Shown: in pieces, positions 1-9,035 of the stretch | How positions within the stretch are numbered: position 1 is the stretch's first letter | Layout: each line of letters begins with the position of its first letter | Assembly: GCA_028289645.1 (NCBI GenBank) | Contig: JANQOK010000006.1 | Location: 1-50,000, forward strand | DNA length: 50,000 nucleotides | Origin: Anderseniella sp. | GTDB taxonomy: Bacteria; Pseudomonadota; Alphaproteobacteria; Rhizobiales; Aestuariivirgaceae | Direction: 5' to 3' | Program-made: the position numbers and the translations under genes | The notes under the pieces: generated by a model | Told to the model about the DNA's origin: nothing | Seen by the model: the letters and a program-made list of their open reading frames with translations, nothing else | The model's database searches: none

Positions 1-93
1 GACCGCGTTGAAAGGGCTTGAAAACCGCGAGGTTTCCTACGCCCTTTCGCCTTGTCAGAAGCAAAATATCCTCCCGCAGAATGGATAAGATCA

Positions 94-969
94 ATGAGTA
101 CGGACCCTAGCAAAACCATGTTTCAACACATCAGAACAGTGCTTGCCGGCCTGGCCCTGCTGGTCTGCTTGTGCGCACCTGCGCTGACACAGATAACGGC
201 AGGCGACGACGGGCCGTTGCGCTTCGGCCGCTTCGAGCACGAAGGCAAGGTCCACTACGGCTTCATCTCGTTTGGCGGTGTCCACACGCTGACTGGCAGC
301 TTCTTCGACAAGGACACCGTCGTAACCGGCAACATCATTCCGCTGGAGGATGTTAAGGTGCTGGCCCCGGTCATACCGGGCAAGGTGATCGGCATTGCGC
401 TCAACTACAAAAGCCATGGCGGGTCCGGCGGCGACCTGCAGTTTTTCGCCAAGCTGCCGTCTTCCGTCATTGGCCACGAGGACACCATTGTCCCGCCCAA
501 AGGCTCGACCAACCTGCACTATGAGGGCGAGATGGTGATCGTCATGGGGGCCAGGGCCAGGAACGTGTCGGAAAAGGACGCGCTGTCGTTTGTATTCGGC
601 GTCACCGCCGGCAACGACATCACCGAGCGCAGTTTCGGGTCAAGCGGCTTCACTGTCCTGAAATCCAAGGGTTCTGACACATTTGCGCCACTGGGCCCCT
701 GGATATCGCCAGGCCTGACCATCGACAACCTGAAGTTTGAGACCCAGGTCAATGGCAAGACGGTTCAGAAGGGCTCGACCAGGCAGATGATCCACTCATC
801 CGCCAAGATCATTTCAGAACTGTCGCGCTACATGACTTTGGAGCCGGGCGACGTTATCTACACCGGCACTGCGGGCACTACCGGCGCCCTGAAGGAGGGC
901 GACGTGGTCGACGTCATGCTGGAGGGCATCGGACGCTTGCGCAATACGGTGGGTCCGACGCCCGATTAG
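94..969 (+). CDS. Exported fumarylacetoacetate hydrolase (FAH) fold protein
   Basis: The protein of about 291 aa has a hydrophobic N-terminal segment (ALTQ precedes the mature part), so it looks secreted or membrane-anchored, and the rest is an FAH-family C-C hydrolase/decarboxylase domain. Family hallmarks are visible: the metal-binding LHYEGEM block, GVTAGNDITERSFG, the SDTFAPLGPW substrate loop, and the terminal YTGT..G...GD.VDV..EGIG.LRNTV block. FAH enzymes cleave or decarboxylate acylpyruvate-type metabolites and are normally cytosolic, so the leader peptide is odd. I chose the ATG at 94 because GGATAAG lies 5 nt upstream. The ATG at 118 starts exactly at the signal peptide and is an alternative, as is an upstream TTG at 52. 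The substrate is unknown. Confidence 0.82.
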   Translation: MSTDPSKTMFQHIRTVLAGLALLVCLCAPALTQITAGDDGPLRFGRFEHEGKVHYGFISFGGVHTLTGSFFDKDTVVTGNIIPLEDVKVLAPVIPGKVIGIALNYKSHGGSGGDLQFFAKLPSSVIGHEDTIVPPKGSTNLHYEGEMVIVMGARARNVSEKDALSFVFGVTAGNDITERSFGSSGFTVLKSKGSDTFAPLGPWISPGLTIDNLKFETQVNGKTVQKGSTRQMIHSSAKIISELSRYMTLEPGDVIYTGTAGTTGALKEGDVVDVMLEGIGRLRNTVGPTPD

Positions 970-987
970 GGCTATCGATTGCGATCT

Positions 988-1458
988 CTACTCTTTCGAG
1001 GTTGCCTTCTTGCCCATGGCAGTCACGGCACCGGTCATCTTCTCGATCACCGGCGCGGCATCATCCAGACCGTAGCGCGCCTTCAGGGCGGCTGGGTCTG
1101 TCACCGCAAGCCAGGTCTTGCCGGCATCATCGGTCCAGGCGAGCGCTTTCATCGGCAGGTCGAAGCCGGTTTCACGGTTGACCTTCATCAGCGGCGTGCC
1201 GAGCTTGGGATTGCCGAACAGCAGCAGTTGCGTCGGCGCCATCTCCTCGCCGACTTTCTTGGCGCCGGCGGCATGATCGACCCGGGCGAACACAGTAATG
1301 CCCTTTTCCTTGAAGATCGCCTCTAGCCGGTCCAGCGTGGTGGCTGCGTCATGGGCGCTTTCCATCTTGATGGTACCGTTTGCGGCATCCCCGGCCAATG
1401 CAGGCGCGACCGCCATGGAAAGGGAAATGGCGCCAGCGGCCAGCAAAGACTTGATCAT
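988..1458 (-). CDS. DUF302 family periplasmic protein
   Basis: The protein has 156 aa, with a clear Sec signal peptide (MIKSLLAAGAISLSMAVAP, then ALA just before the mature GDAANG). The DUF302 domain follows: a TLDRLEAIFKEKGITVFARVDHAAGAKKVG segment, then PTQLLLFGNPKLGTPLM. DUF302 proteins are small single-domain proteins of unknown biochemical role, often predicted to sit in the periplasm. The ATG at 1458 has a strong GAGGAG ribosome binding site 8 nt upstream, which makes an upstream in-frame ATG at 1482 unlikely. It is convergent with the FAH gene, 18 nt apart, with no obvious terminator between them. Confidence 0.85.
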   Translation of the reverse strand: MIKSLLAAGAISLSMAVAPALAGDAANGTIKMESAHDAATTLDRLEAIFKEKGITVFARVDHAAGAKKVGEEMAPTQLLLFGNPKLGTPLMKVNRETGFDLPMKALAWTDDAGKTWLAVTDPAALKARYGLDDAAPVIEKMTGAVTAMGKKATSKE

Positions 1459-1564
1459 TAGATTGCTCCTCGAAAAAACCAACGGGTTGGATGTCCTGTG
1501 TGGAATGTGTTTATGTCATGCTGACGGCAGGCTTGGTGCAAGTCACATTATCGTGGGGAAACAC

Positions 1565-2071
1565 ATGACGGCAAACAGCGGCAACACCAACCGTCCTGCA
1601 AATCGATGGCTCGTACTGGCAGGTTTCATCGCACTTTGCCTTGCCGTTGGCAGCATTGCCGGATGGGCCACCAATCAATCCGTCACCACATGGTACCTGT
1701 CCTTGAACCGACCTTCCTGGACGCCGCCCGGCTGGGTCTTCGGGCCTGTATGGACCGTTCTCTATATCATGATGGGTGTCGCTGCCTGGCAGGTATGGCG
1801 TGCAGGCGGCGGGTTTGCCGGTAAAGCCCGTGCAGCGCTGATCGTGTTCTTCGTGCAACTGGCTCTGAACTTCACCTGGTCGTTTGCGTTTTTTGGCGCT
1901 CAATCGACCCTGCTAGGGCTTATCACCATCACGGTGCTGTGGCTTGCCGTGGCTATGACGATACGGGTGTTTCACCCCATAGACCGTCTCGCCGCGTGGT
2001 TGCTGGCGCCCTATCTGTTATGGGTCAGTTTCGCGGCAGCGTTGAATTTCACTTTCTGGACATTGAACTGA
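1565..2071 (+). CDS. tspO: TspO/MBR family tryptophan-rich sensory protein
   Basis: The 168 aa protein has five predicted membrane helices and the TspO signature LNRPSWTPPGWVFGPVWTVLY (W-P-P region and GPVWT loop), then LNFTWSFAFFG and a closing LNFTFWTLN. TspO proteins bind porphyrins and other hydrophobic ligands in the outer or cytoplasmic membrane, and in alphaproteobacteria they affect tetrapyrrole and stress responses. The start at 1565 follows GGGGAA. The open frame extends further upstream but only as antisense to the DUF302 gene. It ends 4 nt before the convergent choV stop codon. Confidence 0.93.
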   Translation: MTANSGNTNRPANRWLVLAGFIALCLAVGSIAGWATNQSVTTWYLSLNRPSWTPPGWVFGPVWTVLYIMMGVAAWQVWRAGGGFAGKARAALIVFFVQLALNFTWSFAFFGAQSTLLGLITITVLWLAVAMTIRVFHPIDRLAAWLLAPYLLWVSFAAALNFTFWTLN

Positions 2072-2075
2072 CGGG

Positions 2076-3131
2076 TCAGGCCGTCGGCCGGTTGACCAGA
2101 GCTGAATAGATTTCCGTCTCGCCCACCTCGCCGATTGCCTTGCCGTCGGTGCCGATCATGACACTTTTGCCGGAGCGCCAGCACTCGGCGATGATTTCGC
2201 GCATGGTCGCATCGGGCGGCATCATGACGGGTGCCGCCTTGCCTGCCGCAACACGCTTCGGCTTGGCCAGCTTTTTCATGATGGTGGCACCGGTCATCAC
2301 ATTGAGCGGATTCATGTGCTGAACAAACTGCTCGACATAGGCGTTGGCGGGTTTGAGCACGATTTCCTGTGGCGTACCGGCCTGCACAATGCGGCCGTCC
2401 TCCATGATGGCGATGCGGTTGCCGATCTTCATGGCTTCGTCGAGATCATGGGACACAAATATGATGGTGCGTTTCAGGTCACGCTGCAGGTTGAGCAATT
2501 CATCCTGCAGATGTGTGCGGATCAACGGATCAAGAGCTGAGAACGGTTCATCCATCAACAGGATCGGCGCCTGCGTGGTAAAGGCGCGCGCTAGGCCGAC
2601 GCGCTGCTGCATGCCGCCCGACAGCTCATGGGCGTAGCGGCCTGCCCACTGGTCGAGGCTGACCAGCTTTAGCTGCTCTGCCACCCGGGCCTTGCGTTCC
2701 GCCTCCGGCACACCGGCCAGCTCCAGGCCGAGCCCGACATTCTCCTCAACCGTTCGCCACGGCAACAGCGCAAACTGCTGAAACACCATGGCGACCTGAT
2801 GCATGCGCAACTGGCGCAGTTCAAGATCGCCGCACGATGCCACATCGACCGATGCGCCGTCGGTGGACACGACCACCTGGCCGCGGGCGGTCTGGTTGAG
2901 GCGGTTGACGGCGCGCAGCAAGGTGGACTTGCCTGATCCGGACAAGCCCATGAGCACAAATATCTCGCCTTCCGCCACGTCGAGCGAAGCGCCGGCCACG
3001 CCGAGCACCGCGCCGGTTTTTTCGTTGATCTCCTGACGGGTTGCCCCATCGTCTAGCAGGCGCAAAGCTTCTGCCTTGTTGTCTCCGAAGATGATATCGA
3101 CGTTCTTGAAACTGACTGCCGTGTTGGTCAT
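2076..3131 (-). CDS. choV: Choline/glycine betaine ABC transporter ATP-binding protein
   Basis: The 351 aa ATPase is of the ProV/OpuAA type. The Walker A motif GLSGSGKST is at residues 62-70, the Q-loop near 118, the signature LSGGMQQ at 170-176, Walker B ILLMDE at 190-195, and the H-loop histidine at 228. The N-terminal extension before Walker A (DNKAEALRLLDDGATRQEI) is typical of the quaternary-amine uptake subfamily. The C-terminal segment after residue 290 is shorter than a full CBS pair and looks like a single degenerate regulatory repeat. The start overlaps the end of choW by 4 bp, so the two are translationally coupled. The assignment to choline rather than betaine rests on the neighbouring ChoX. 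Confidence 0.92.
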   Translation of the reverse strand: MTNTAVSFKNVDIIFGDNKAEALRLLDDGATRQEINEKTGAVLGVAGASLDVAEGEIFVLMGLSGSGKSTLLRAVNRLNQTARGQVVVSTDGASVDVASCGDLELRQLRMHQVAMVFQQFALLPWRTVEENVGLGLELAGVPEAERKARVAEQLKLVSLDQWAGRYAHELSGGMQQRVGLARAFTTQAPILLMDEPFSALDPLIRTHLQDELLNLQRDLKRTIIFVSHDLDEAMKIGNRIAIMEDGRIVQAGTPQEIVLKPANAYVEQFVQHMNPLNVMTGATIMKKLAKPKRVAAGKAAPVMMPPDATMREIIAECWRSGKSVMIGTDGKAIGEVGETEIYSALVNRPTA

Positions 3132-3994
3132 TTCTTTTGCCCCCCATTGCCGGGTTCCTGTATTCGGCAGATGCGATCCAGCATGATGGCAACCGCCACA
3201 ATGGCGAGGCCGGCTTCAATGCCCATCGGGATGTTGACCGTGTTCAGTGCCCGCACCACCGGCTTGCCGAGCCCGTTGGCGCCAATCAGTGCGGCAATCA
3301 CCACCATGGACAGGGACAGCATGATGCATTGGGTCAGCCCGGCCATGATGGTCGGCATGGCGGCCGGCAGTTCTACCTTCTTCAGCAATTGCCACTTGGT
3401 TGCGCCGAACGCCTGACCGGCTTCAATCAGCTGTTTCGGCACTGAGGTGATTCCGAGATGGGTCAGCCGGATCGGCGCGGCAATGGAGAAGATGACCGTG
3501 GTCACCAGACCGGGCGCCAGTCCGAGGCCAAACAGGATCAGCGCCGGGATCAGGTAGACGAAGGTCGGCAGGGTCTGCATCAGGTCGAGGATCGGCCGCA
3601 GAATGCGGAACAGCCATTCATTATGCGCAGCCACAATGCCCACCGGCACGCCGATCGCCATGGCAACCGTCGCAGCCCCGACCACCAGGGCGAGGGTTTC
3701 AACAGTTTCCTTCCACAGGCCCTGGTTGATGACGAATGCCAGGCACAAGACCGCAACCGCGGGAATCTTCCAGGACTTCGACAGCCACCACGCCAAACCT
3801 GCAATCAGCGCGACGATCACGACCGGCGGCGGCAACAGCATCAGGTCGATCAGCGCTTTCAGGATAAATTCAATGCCGTTGGCGATACCGTCGAAAAACC
3901 AGTCGAAGCTGTCCGTCAGCCAGTTGAAAAGCTGTTTGCCCCACCTGCCAAGCGGGATTTTGTTGTCTTCTAGAAAGGCGCTGATCGGGTCCAT
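3128..3994 (-). CDS. choW: Choline/glycine betaine ABC transporter permease
   Basis: The 288 aa polytopic permease is of the ProW/OpuAB family. A cytoplasmic N-terminal stretch (LTDSFDWFFDGIANGIEF) is followed by about seven membrane helices and the EAA coupling loop EAGQAFGATKWQLLKKVELP, then PTIMAGL. It forms the translocation pore with the choV ATPase. The gene lies between choX and choV on the minus strand. The 140 nt gap to choX contains a strong stem-loop, which may hold permease expression below that of the binding protein. Confidence 0.93.
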   Translation of the reverse strand: MDPISAFLEDNKIPLGRWGKQLFNWLTDSFDWFFDGIANGIEFILKALIDLMLLPPPVVIVALIAGLAWWLSKSWKIPAVAVLCLAFVINQGLWKETVETLALVVGAATVAMAIGVPVGIVAAHNEWLFRILRPILDLMQTLPTFVYLIPALILFGLGLAPGLVTTVIFSIAAPIRLTHLGITSVPKQLIEAGQAFGATKWQLLKKVELPAAMPTIMAGLTQCIMLSLSMVVIAALIGANGLGKPVVRALNTVNIPMGIEAGLAIVAVAIMLDRICRIQEPGNGGQKK

Positions 3995-4076
3995 GAGGTC
4001 AATCCGTGAGATCCGGTTTATGGATTTGCCGCACTGCTGGAGCGGGAAGAAATGAAAGGTGCAGAAAACAAGGCTA

Positions 4077-4105
4077 CCCGGTTTTGCCGTTCATGCAAAA
4101 CCGGG
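4077..4105 (-). promoter_or_regulatory. Intergenic stem-loop between choX and choW
   Basis: A perfect inverted repeat has 11-bp arms (CCCGGTTTTGC and GCAAAACCGGG) around a 7-nt loop. In the direction of choX transcription it is followed by a T-rich but interrupted run (TTGTTTTCTG), so it could act as a partial terminator or as a 3' stabiliser of the choX message. Such elements are known downstream of binding-protein genes in ABC operons. The function here is inferred. Confidence 0.6.
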
Positions 4106-4134
4106 CAGCACAAAGTCGGGTCGTAAAGGTCAGG

Positions 4135-5094
4135 CTACTTGATCGCGGATTTCGCCGCTGCCATGGCGTCGCCGCCATCGAAGGTCGTCACACCCTCAAG
4201 CCAGGCGTCCATCACCCCGGGATTGGCCTTGAGCCAGTTGGTGGCGGCTTTTTCCGGATCGGTGCCGTCGTTGAGAATGGCGCCCATGATCTCGTTTTCC
4301 ATCTTCAGCGTGAACTTGAGATTGGAGACAAACTTGCCGGCATTCGGGCACTCGCCCAAATAGCCCTTGCGCACATTGGTGTGCACTGTGGCGCCACCCA
4401 GGTTCGGGCCGAACACGTCATCGCCGCCTTCAAGGTAGGCCATTTCGAAATTGGCGTTCATCGGATGCGGCTCCCAGCCCAGGAACACCAGGTGGTCCTT
4501 GTTGCGGGCAGCCTTGGCCACGGCCGACAGCATGCCGGCCTCCGATGATTCAACCACCTCAAATCCCTTCAGGCCGAAGGTATCTTTCTCGATCATGTCG
4601 AGGATCAGGCGATTGCCATCATTGCCCGGCTCGATGCCGTAGATCTTGCCGTCAAGCTGATCCTTGAATTTGGCAATGTCCTGGAATGTCTTGACGCCCG
4701 CCTCATAGGTGTACTTGGGCACCGCCAGCGTGTACTTGGCACCTTCCAGGTTCGCGCCGATGGATTCAACCGACCCGTCTTCACGGTAAGGCTTGATATC
4801 GGCCTCCATGGTCGGCATCCAGTTGCCGAGGAAGACGTCGATATCGCCGTTTTTCAGGGACGAGTAGGTCACCGGCACCGACAGAACCTGGGTGACAGGC
4901 TCATAGCCCAGTGCTTTCAGGACAACAGTTGCAGTGGCGGTTGTGGCGGTAATGTCAGTCCAGCCGACGTCGGAAAAGCGCACCGTCTTGCAGGCTTCGC
5001 TGTCGGCGGCCTGCGCGCTGCCCACGGGCGCAACTGCAAACATCGCCGCTGCCGCGACACCCGTCATAACGTAAGAAATTGTCCTGATCATCAA
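4135..5094 (-). CDS. choX: Choline-binding periplasmic protein of the ChoXWV transporter
   Basis: The 319 aa substrate-binding protein has a signal peptide ending near SAQAA. The ligand residues known for Sinorhizobium meliloti ChoX (Trp43, Asp45, Trp90, Tyr119, Trp205) all appear here with a uniform +2 offset: W45 and D47 in DVGWTD, W92 in LGNWMP, Y121 in KYTLAVP, and W207 in LGWEPHP. This makes choline a well supported ligand. An AGGGAG ribosome binding site precedes the start. It is the first gene of the minus-strand choXWV transcript and diverges from betI across 189 bp that contain the predicted BetI operator. Confidence 0.94.
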   Translation of the reverse strand: MMIRTISYVMTGVAAAAMFAVAPVGSAQAADSEACKTVRFSDVGWTDITATTATATVVLKALGYEPVTQVLSVPVTYSSLKNGDIDVFLGNWMPTMEADIKPYREDGSVESIGANLEGAKYTLAVPKYTYEAGVKTFQDIAKFKDQLDGKIYGIEPGNDGNRLILDMIEKDTFGLKGFEVVESSEAGMLSAVAKAARNKDHLVFLGWEPHPMNANFEMAYLEGGDDVFGPNLGGATVHTNVRKGYLGECPNAGKFVSNLKFTLKMENEIMGAILNDGTDPEKAATNWLKANPGVMDAWLEGVTTFDGGDAMAAAKSAIK

Positions 5095-5216
5095 TATCTA
5101 CTCCCTGTTTGATAGTCACCCGGTCATCTTCAGATGATGACCTTCGGTGCTCTGGATGAGCCGGAATGTGCGCTGCAGCACACCTGCAAGTCAACAGCCC
5201 GGGACAACTTAGGCTG

Positions 5217-5242
5217 TTTTTAATTGACTGATCAATTAAAAA
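5217..5242. promoter_or_regulatory. Probable BetI operator
   Basis: A perfect inverted repeat with 11-bp arms (TTTTTAATTGA and TCAATTAAAAA) and a CTGA centre lies between the divergent choX and betI genes. The core TTGA-N4-TCAA is what one expects for the BetI family, whose sites contain TTGA...TCAA half sites. Choline normally relieves BetI repression. Position and symmetry are seen directly; binding by this BetI is inferred. Confidence 0.7.
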
Positions 5243-5283
5243 AAATATTCTGCATCGAGGTTCAACATCAAACGTGAGGCTGA

Positions 5284-5868
5284 ATGCCGAAACTTGGCAT
5301 GGGTCCGGTGCGCCGGAATCAACTGATAGAAGCGGCAATATCGTCACTGCATGACTATGGTTATGCCGACACCACCGTTGCGCGCATTGCCAAGAAGGCA
5401 GGCGTGTCTTCCGGCATCGTGCATCACTACTTCGACGGCAAGGACGACCTGCTGTTTGCCACCATGCAGCACATGTTGAGCGACCTGCGCGCGGAAACCC
5501 TCAAGCGCCTGAAACAGGCGCAGACACCACGCGGTCGGCTGTCGGCGATTGTTGCGGCCAATTTCGCTCCCAGCCAGTATTCGCCCGATGTCATGACCGC
5601 ATGGCTGGCCCTGTACGGGTCAGCCCGCCAGTCGTCGAACCTGACCCGCATTCTGCGGCTGTACGACGCGCGCCTGAATTCCAACTTGAAGCACGCTTTC
5701 GGCAAGCTGACCGGCCCCGACAAGGCGGCAGAACTTGCCATCGGCGTATCTTCCCTGATTGACGGGGTCTGGCTGCGCGCAGCGCTGTTGGGTGACGTCT
5801 ACAATCGTGACACCGCCATCCATCTCGTCGAGTCCTATATCGACAGCCAGCTTCCTTCCAGAGACTGA
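5284..5868 (+). CDS. betI: Choline-responsive transcriptional repressor BetI
   Basis: The 194 aa TetR-family regulator has an N-terminal helix-turn-helix ([22 protein letters not shown], then [19 protein letters not shown]) that closely matches the BetI family. Its C-terminal ligand domain has the BetI-typical [17 protein letters not shown] and [11 protein letters not shown] segments. It represses betaine synthesis and choline uptake genes until choline is present. It lies 7 nt upstream of betA in an obvious operon and opposite choX, so the palindrome at 5217-5242 probably controls both directions. Confidence 0.94.
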   Translation: MPKLGMGPVRRNQLIEAAISSLHDYGYADTTVARIAKKAGVSSGIVHHYFDGKDDLLFATMQHMLSDLRAETLKRLKQAQTPRGRLSAIVAANFAPSQYSPDVMTAWLALYGSARQSSNLTRILRLYDARLNSNLKHAFGKLTGPDKAAELAIGVSSLIDGVWLRAALLGDVYNRDTAIHLVESYIDSQLPSRD

Positions 5869-5875
5869 GACCTGC

Positions 5876-7537
5876 ATGAGTGACGCTACTTTCGACTACA
5901 TCATCGTCGGCTCCGGCTCGGCCGGGTCCGTGCTCGCCAACCGGTTGACCGACAACGGCAAGCACACAGTGCTGGTGCTGGAATATGGCGGCAGCGACAT
6001 TGGCCCGCTGATCCAGATGCCATCGGCGCTGTCGATCCCGCTGAATACCAGGACCTATAATTGGGGCTACCTGTCCGAACCGGAACCCGGTCTTAACAAC
6101 CGCCGCATCACCGCTCCGCGCGGCAAGGTGATCGGCGGGTCTTCGTCGATCAATGGCATGGTGTATGTCCGCGGCCATGCCCGTGATTTCGACACCTGGT
6201 CCGAGCTGGGGGCGACCGGCTGGGCGTTTGCTGACGTTTTGCCCTACTACAAGCGCATGGAAACGTCGCACGGTGGCGAAGACGGCTGGCGCGGCACCGA
6301 CGGACCGATGCACGTGACCCGCGGCGAACGCGAAAACCCGCTCTATCACGCCTTTGTGGAAGCGGCCGAACAAGCCGGGTATCCGACCACGATCGACTAT
6401 AACGGCCAACAGCAGGAAGGCTTCGGCGCCATGGAGATGACGGTCTGGAAGGGCCGTCGCTGGTCTGCCGCCAACGCCTATCTGAAGCCGGCACTGAAGC
6501 GGAACAACCTCAAGCTGATCACCCGGGCAAAAGCCCGCCGCATTGTGCTGGAAAACGGCCGCGCCACAGGTGTGGAGTACGAACGGGCCGGCAGCATCAA
6601 AACCGCCCGTGCGAGCCGCGAGGTCATCATTGCGGCCAGCGCCTTCAACTCCCCGCACCTGTTGCAGCTGTCCGGCATCGGCGACGCGGAAATCCTGAAA
6701 TCGGCGGGCATCGAACCCGTGCATCACCTGCCCGGCGTGGGCGCCAACCTGATGGATCATCTGGAAGTCTACTTCCAGTTGCACTCCAAGCAGCCGGTAA
6801 CCCTGAACACCCGGCTGGGCCTCGTGTCGAAAGGCCTGATCGGCCTGCAATGGCTGTTGTTCAAGACCGGGCTGGGCGCCACCAACCACTTTGAATCCGC
6901 CGGATTCATCCGCTCACGCGCCGGCGTCGAATATCCCGACATTCAATACCATTTCCTGCCCGGTGCTATCGCCTATGACGGCAAGCCGGCCACCAACGGT
7001 CATGGTTTCCAGGTGCATGTCGGACCCAACCGGTCGAAATCGCGCGGCACGGTAACACCTGTCAGCGCCAGTCCTGACGACGCGCCGAAGCTGACCTTCA
7101 ACTACATGTCCAAGGACGAGGACTGGCGGGATTTCCGGTCCTGCATCCGTCTGACCCGTGAAATCATTGCGCAACCGGCCATGCAGGAATATGCCGACGG
7201 CGAAATCCAGCCCGGCGATGAGGTCACCAGCGACGAGGCCATTGACGACTTCATCCGCCAGCATGCCGAAAGTGCCTATCATCCGTGCGGCACCTGCAAG
7301 ATGGGATCTGAACAGGATCCCATGGCCGTGGTCGACCCGCAGTGCAAGGTGATCGGCATCGACGGCCTGCGCGTGGCCGACAGCTCGATTTTCCCGTCCA
7401 TCCCCAACGGCAATCTCAACGGCCCGTCCATGATGGTCGGCGAGAAGGCATCCGACCATGTTCTCGGCCTCGATCCGCTGCCGCCATCCAACCTGCAACC
7501 ATGGATCAATCCTGACTGGCAAAATTCGCAACGCTGA
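5876..7537 (+). CDS. betA: Choline dehydrogenase (GMC oxidoreductase)
   Basis: The 553 aa flavoprotein has the FAD-binding [18 protein letters not shown] at its N-terminus, the GMC signature [20 protein letters not shown], and the C-terminal active-site region [11 protein letters not shown] followed by [16 protein letters not shown]. Choline dehydrogenase oxidises choline to betaine aldehyde, and often on to glycine betaine, at the membrane. The ATG at 5876 is 7 nt after betI. Longer in-frame starts would lie inside betI. No betB (betaine aldehyde dehydrogenase) is in the window, so the second oxidation is done either by BetA itself or by an enzyme encoded elsewhere. Confidence 0.94.
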   Translation: MSDATFDYIIVGSGSAGSVLANRLTDNGKHTVLVLEYGGSDIGPLIQMPSALSIPLNTRTYNWGYLSEPEPGLNNRRITAPRGKVIGGSSSINGMVYVRGHARDFDTWSELGATGWAFADVLPYYKRMETSHGGEDGWRGTDGPMHVTRGERENPLYHAFVEAAEQAGYPTTIDYNGQQQEGFGAMEMTVWKGRRWSAANAYLKPALKRNNLKLITRAKARRIVLENGRATGVEYERAGSIKTARASREVIIAASAFNSPHLLQLSGIGDAEILKSAGIEPVHHLPGVGANLMDHLEVYFQLHSKQPVTLNTRLGLVSKGLIGLQWLLFKTGLGATNHFESAGFIRSRAGVEYPDIQYHFLPGAIAYDGKPATNGHGFQVHVGPNRSKSRGTVTPVSASPDDAPKLTFNYMSKDEDWRDFRSCIRLTREIIAQPAMQEYADGEIQPGDEVTSDEAIDDFIRQHAESAYHPCGTCKMGSEQDPMAVVDPQCKVIGIDGLRVADSSIFPSIPNGNLNGPSMMVGEKASDHVLGLDPLPPSNLQPWINPDWQNSQR

Positions 7538-7554
7538 TACCGTGATCACGGTAT
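7537..7554. promoter_or_regulatory. Perfect 18-bp palindrome at the betA / membrane protein junction
   Basis: The sequence ATACCGTGATCACGGTAT is a perfect palindrome that shares one base with the betA stop codon and ends 11 nt before the next gene's ATG. It has no T-tract, so it looks more like an operator for the downstream membrane protein gene than a terminator. The regulator is unknown. Confidence 0.5.
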
Positions 7555-7565
7555 AGACTGGTGGC

Positions 7566-9035
7566 ATGGACAAAGGGGCTGACACCACGACTGGACGCGG
7601 CAGCGTGCGCACCCGTTGGAGCGACCGGCTTGTGACCGCCTGCCTGCTCGGCATGAGCCTGTTCGAGCTGATCGAACTGCATGCAAATGTCACAATAGCT
7701 GCCCGGATTGCCGCCATCTTGCTGGTCATATTCCTGCTGGTCGGGCAATCGCGGCTGGGTCTGCGCGAGCGTTATCTCATCGCCCTTGCGCTGATTGCGA
7801 CCGTCTGCGCCTTCATGTTCTCCGATGCGCCTTTGGCCCTGATCGAGCGCGGATTTGGACAGGCCACCTATCTTGCCGCCTTCATGCTGCTGCTGGCCCT
7901 GCTGCGCGATGGCGCCGTCACCTCGCCTTCGGTCCTGACGCTAGGGCGCTACCTGACGCAGCGCCCGCCCGGCCAGCGTTACATCGCCATCCATGCCGGC
8001 GGTCACGCCCTCGGCATGATCCTGAACTTCGGCGCTCTCAGCCTTCTGGGCCCGCTGATCCAGCGCGGCATCAAGGCTGACGCGAAAACCAATCCGGAAC
8101 TTGCCGGATGGCGCGAACGTCGCCAGATGTCTGCTTTGGTGCGCGGCTTTTCATGGATCATCGCCTGGTCGCCAACCGCCGTGACCCAGGCACTTGTGGC
8201 CAGCGTGGTTTCAGGCTCACGGCCACTGGTCATGGCCGGCATCGGCTTTTTCATAGCGCTGGGCGTGGTCGTCATTGGTTGGTTGGAAGACCGTGTCACC
8301 GGCAAGCGCGCCCGCGCCACTCTGGCGGCACATGACGCGTTGCCACGCCCGGATCTCGTCGCAGAACCGTTTCCCTGGCAGGCCTTCAAACGCTTCGCGC
8401 TGGTATGCGCGGCGCTGGCCGGCATCTCGCTGGCGCTGATCTTCACCACCGGCGCAAAGGTGGTGCCGGCCCTGATGCTGGCCAGCCCGCTGGTCACCGC
8501 CGTGTGGATTTGGATCCAGTACAGGTCAAGACCGGATCAGACAGCCGCAGCGATGGTGCGCATTGGTGACATTGCCTGCACATCGGTCCCTGCCGGGTCG
8601 CCGGAGGCCGTCACCCTGTCTGCCGCCGGCTACATCGGCATTGTCGCGGCAGGCTTGAGCAATGCGCCACTGCTCGCCGACATGGCAGGGCTCGACACCT
8701 GGTCGCCGATTGCAGTCTATCTGGCCATCATGGTGATTGTGCCGCTTGCATCAAATCTGGCCATGCCTCCCATGCTCACGGTGACCTTCATGGGATCGCT
8801 GTATTCCGCCCTGCCCGACAGCCAGCTTGACCCGACCCTGCTGGCCACCGCGCTGGCACTGGGCTGGACCCTCAACCTCACCGCATCGCCATTCGGCGCC
8901 ACCGCCCTGATACTGAGCCGGATCACGTCAATTGCCGGCACCACATTGTCGTGGAAATGGAACACCACGTTCACAATCGCGGCATTCGCGTGGGCGGCAC
9001 TGGCGCTTAGCTGCATCAGCGTGGCGACCGGTTAA
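7566..9035 (+). CDS. Uncharacterised polytopic membrane protein
   Basis: The 489 aa protein has roughly 11-12 hydrophobic helices and a charged loop near the middle (DRVTGKRARATLAAHDALPRP). Repeated patterns in both halves, such as GGHALGMILNFGALSLLGPL and the later TASPFGATALILSRI, suggest an inverted-repeat transporter of the ion-transporter type, but I do not recognise a specific family and give no substrate. The ATG at 7566 follows a perfect palindrome. It lies between betA and a TRAP transporter, all on the plus strand. Confidence 0.8.
   Translation: MDKGADTTTGRGSVRTRWSDRLVTACLLGMSLFELIELHANVTIAARIAAILLVIFLLVGQSRLGLRERYLIALALIATVCAFMFSDAPLALIERGFGQATYLAAFMLLLALLRDGAVTSPSVLTLGRYLTQRPPGQRYIAIHAGGHALGMILNFGALSLLGPLIQRGIKADAKTNPELAGWRERRQMSALVRGFSWIIAWSPTAVTQALVASVVSGSRPLVMAGIGFFIALGVVVIGWLEDRVTGKRARATLAAHDALPRPDLVAEPFPWQAFKRFALVCAALAGISLALIFTTGAKVVPALMLASPLVTAVWIWIQYRSRPDQTAAAMVRIGDIACTSVPAGSPEAVTLSAAGYIGIVAAGLSNAPLLADMAGLDTWSPIAVYLAIMVIVPLASNLAMPPMLTVTFMGSLYSALPDSQLDPTLLATALALGWTLNLTASPFGATALILSRITSIAGTTLSWKWNTTFTIAAFAWAALALSCISVATG

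Noticed and set aside
5591-6889. A 432-codon open frame on the minus strand opposite betI and betA
   Set aside because: It lies antisense to two well-supported genes, has no family motifs, and its length follows from GC-rich codon usage of the real genes.
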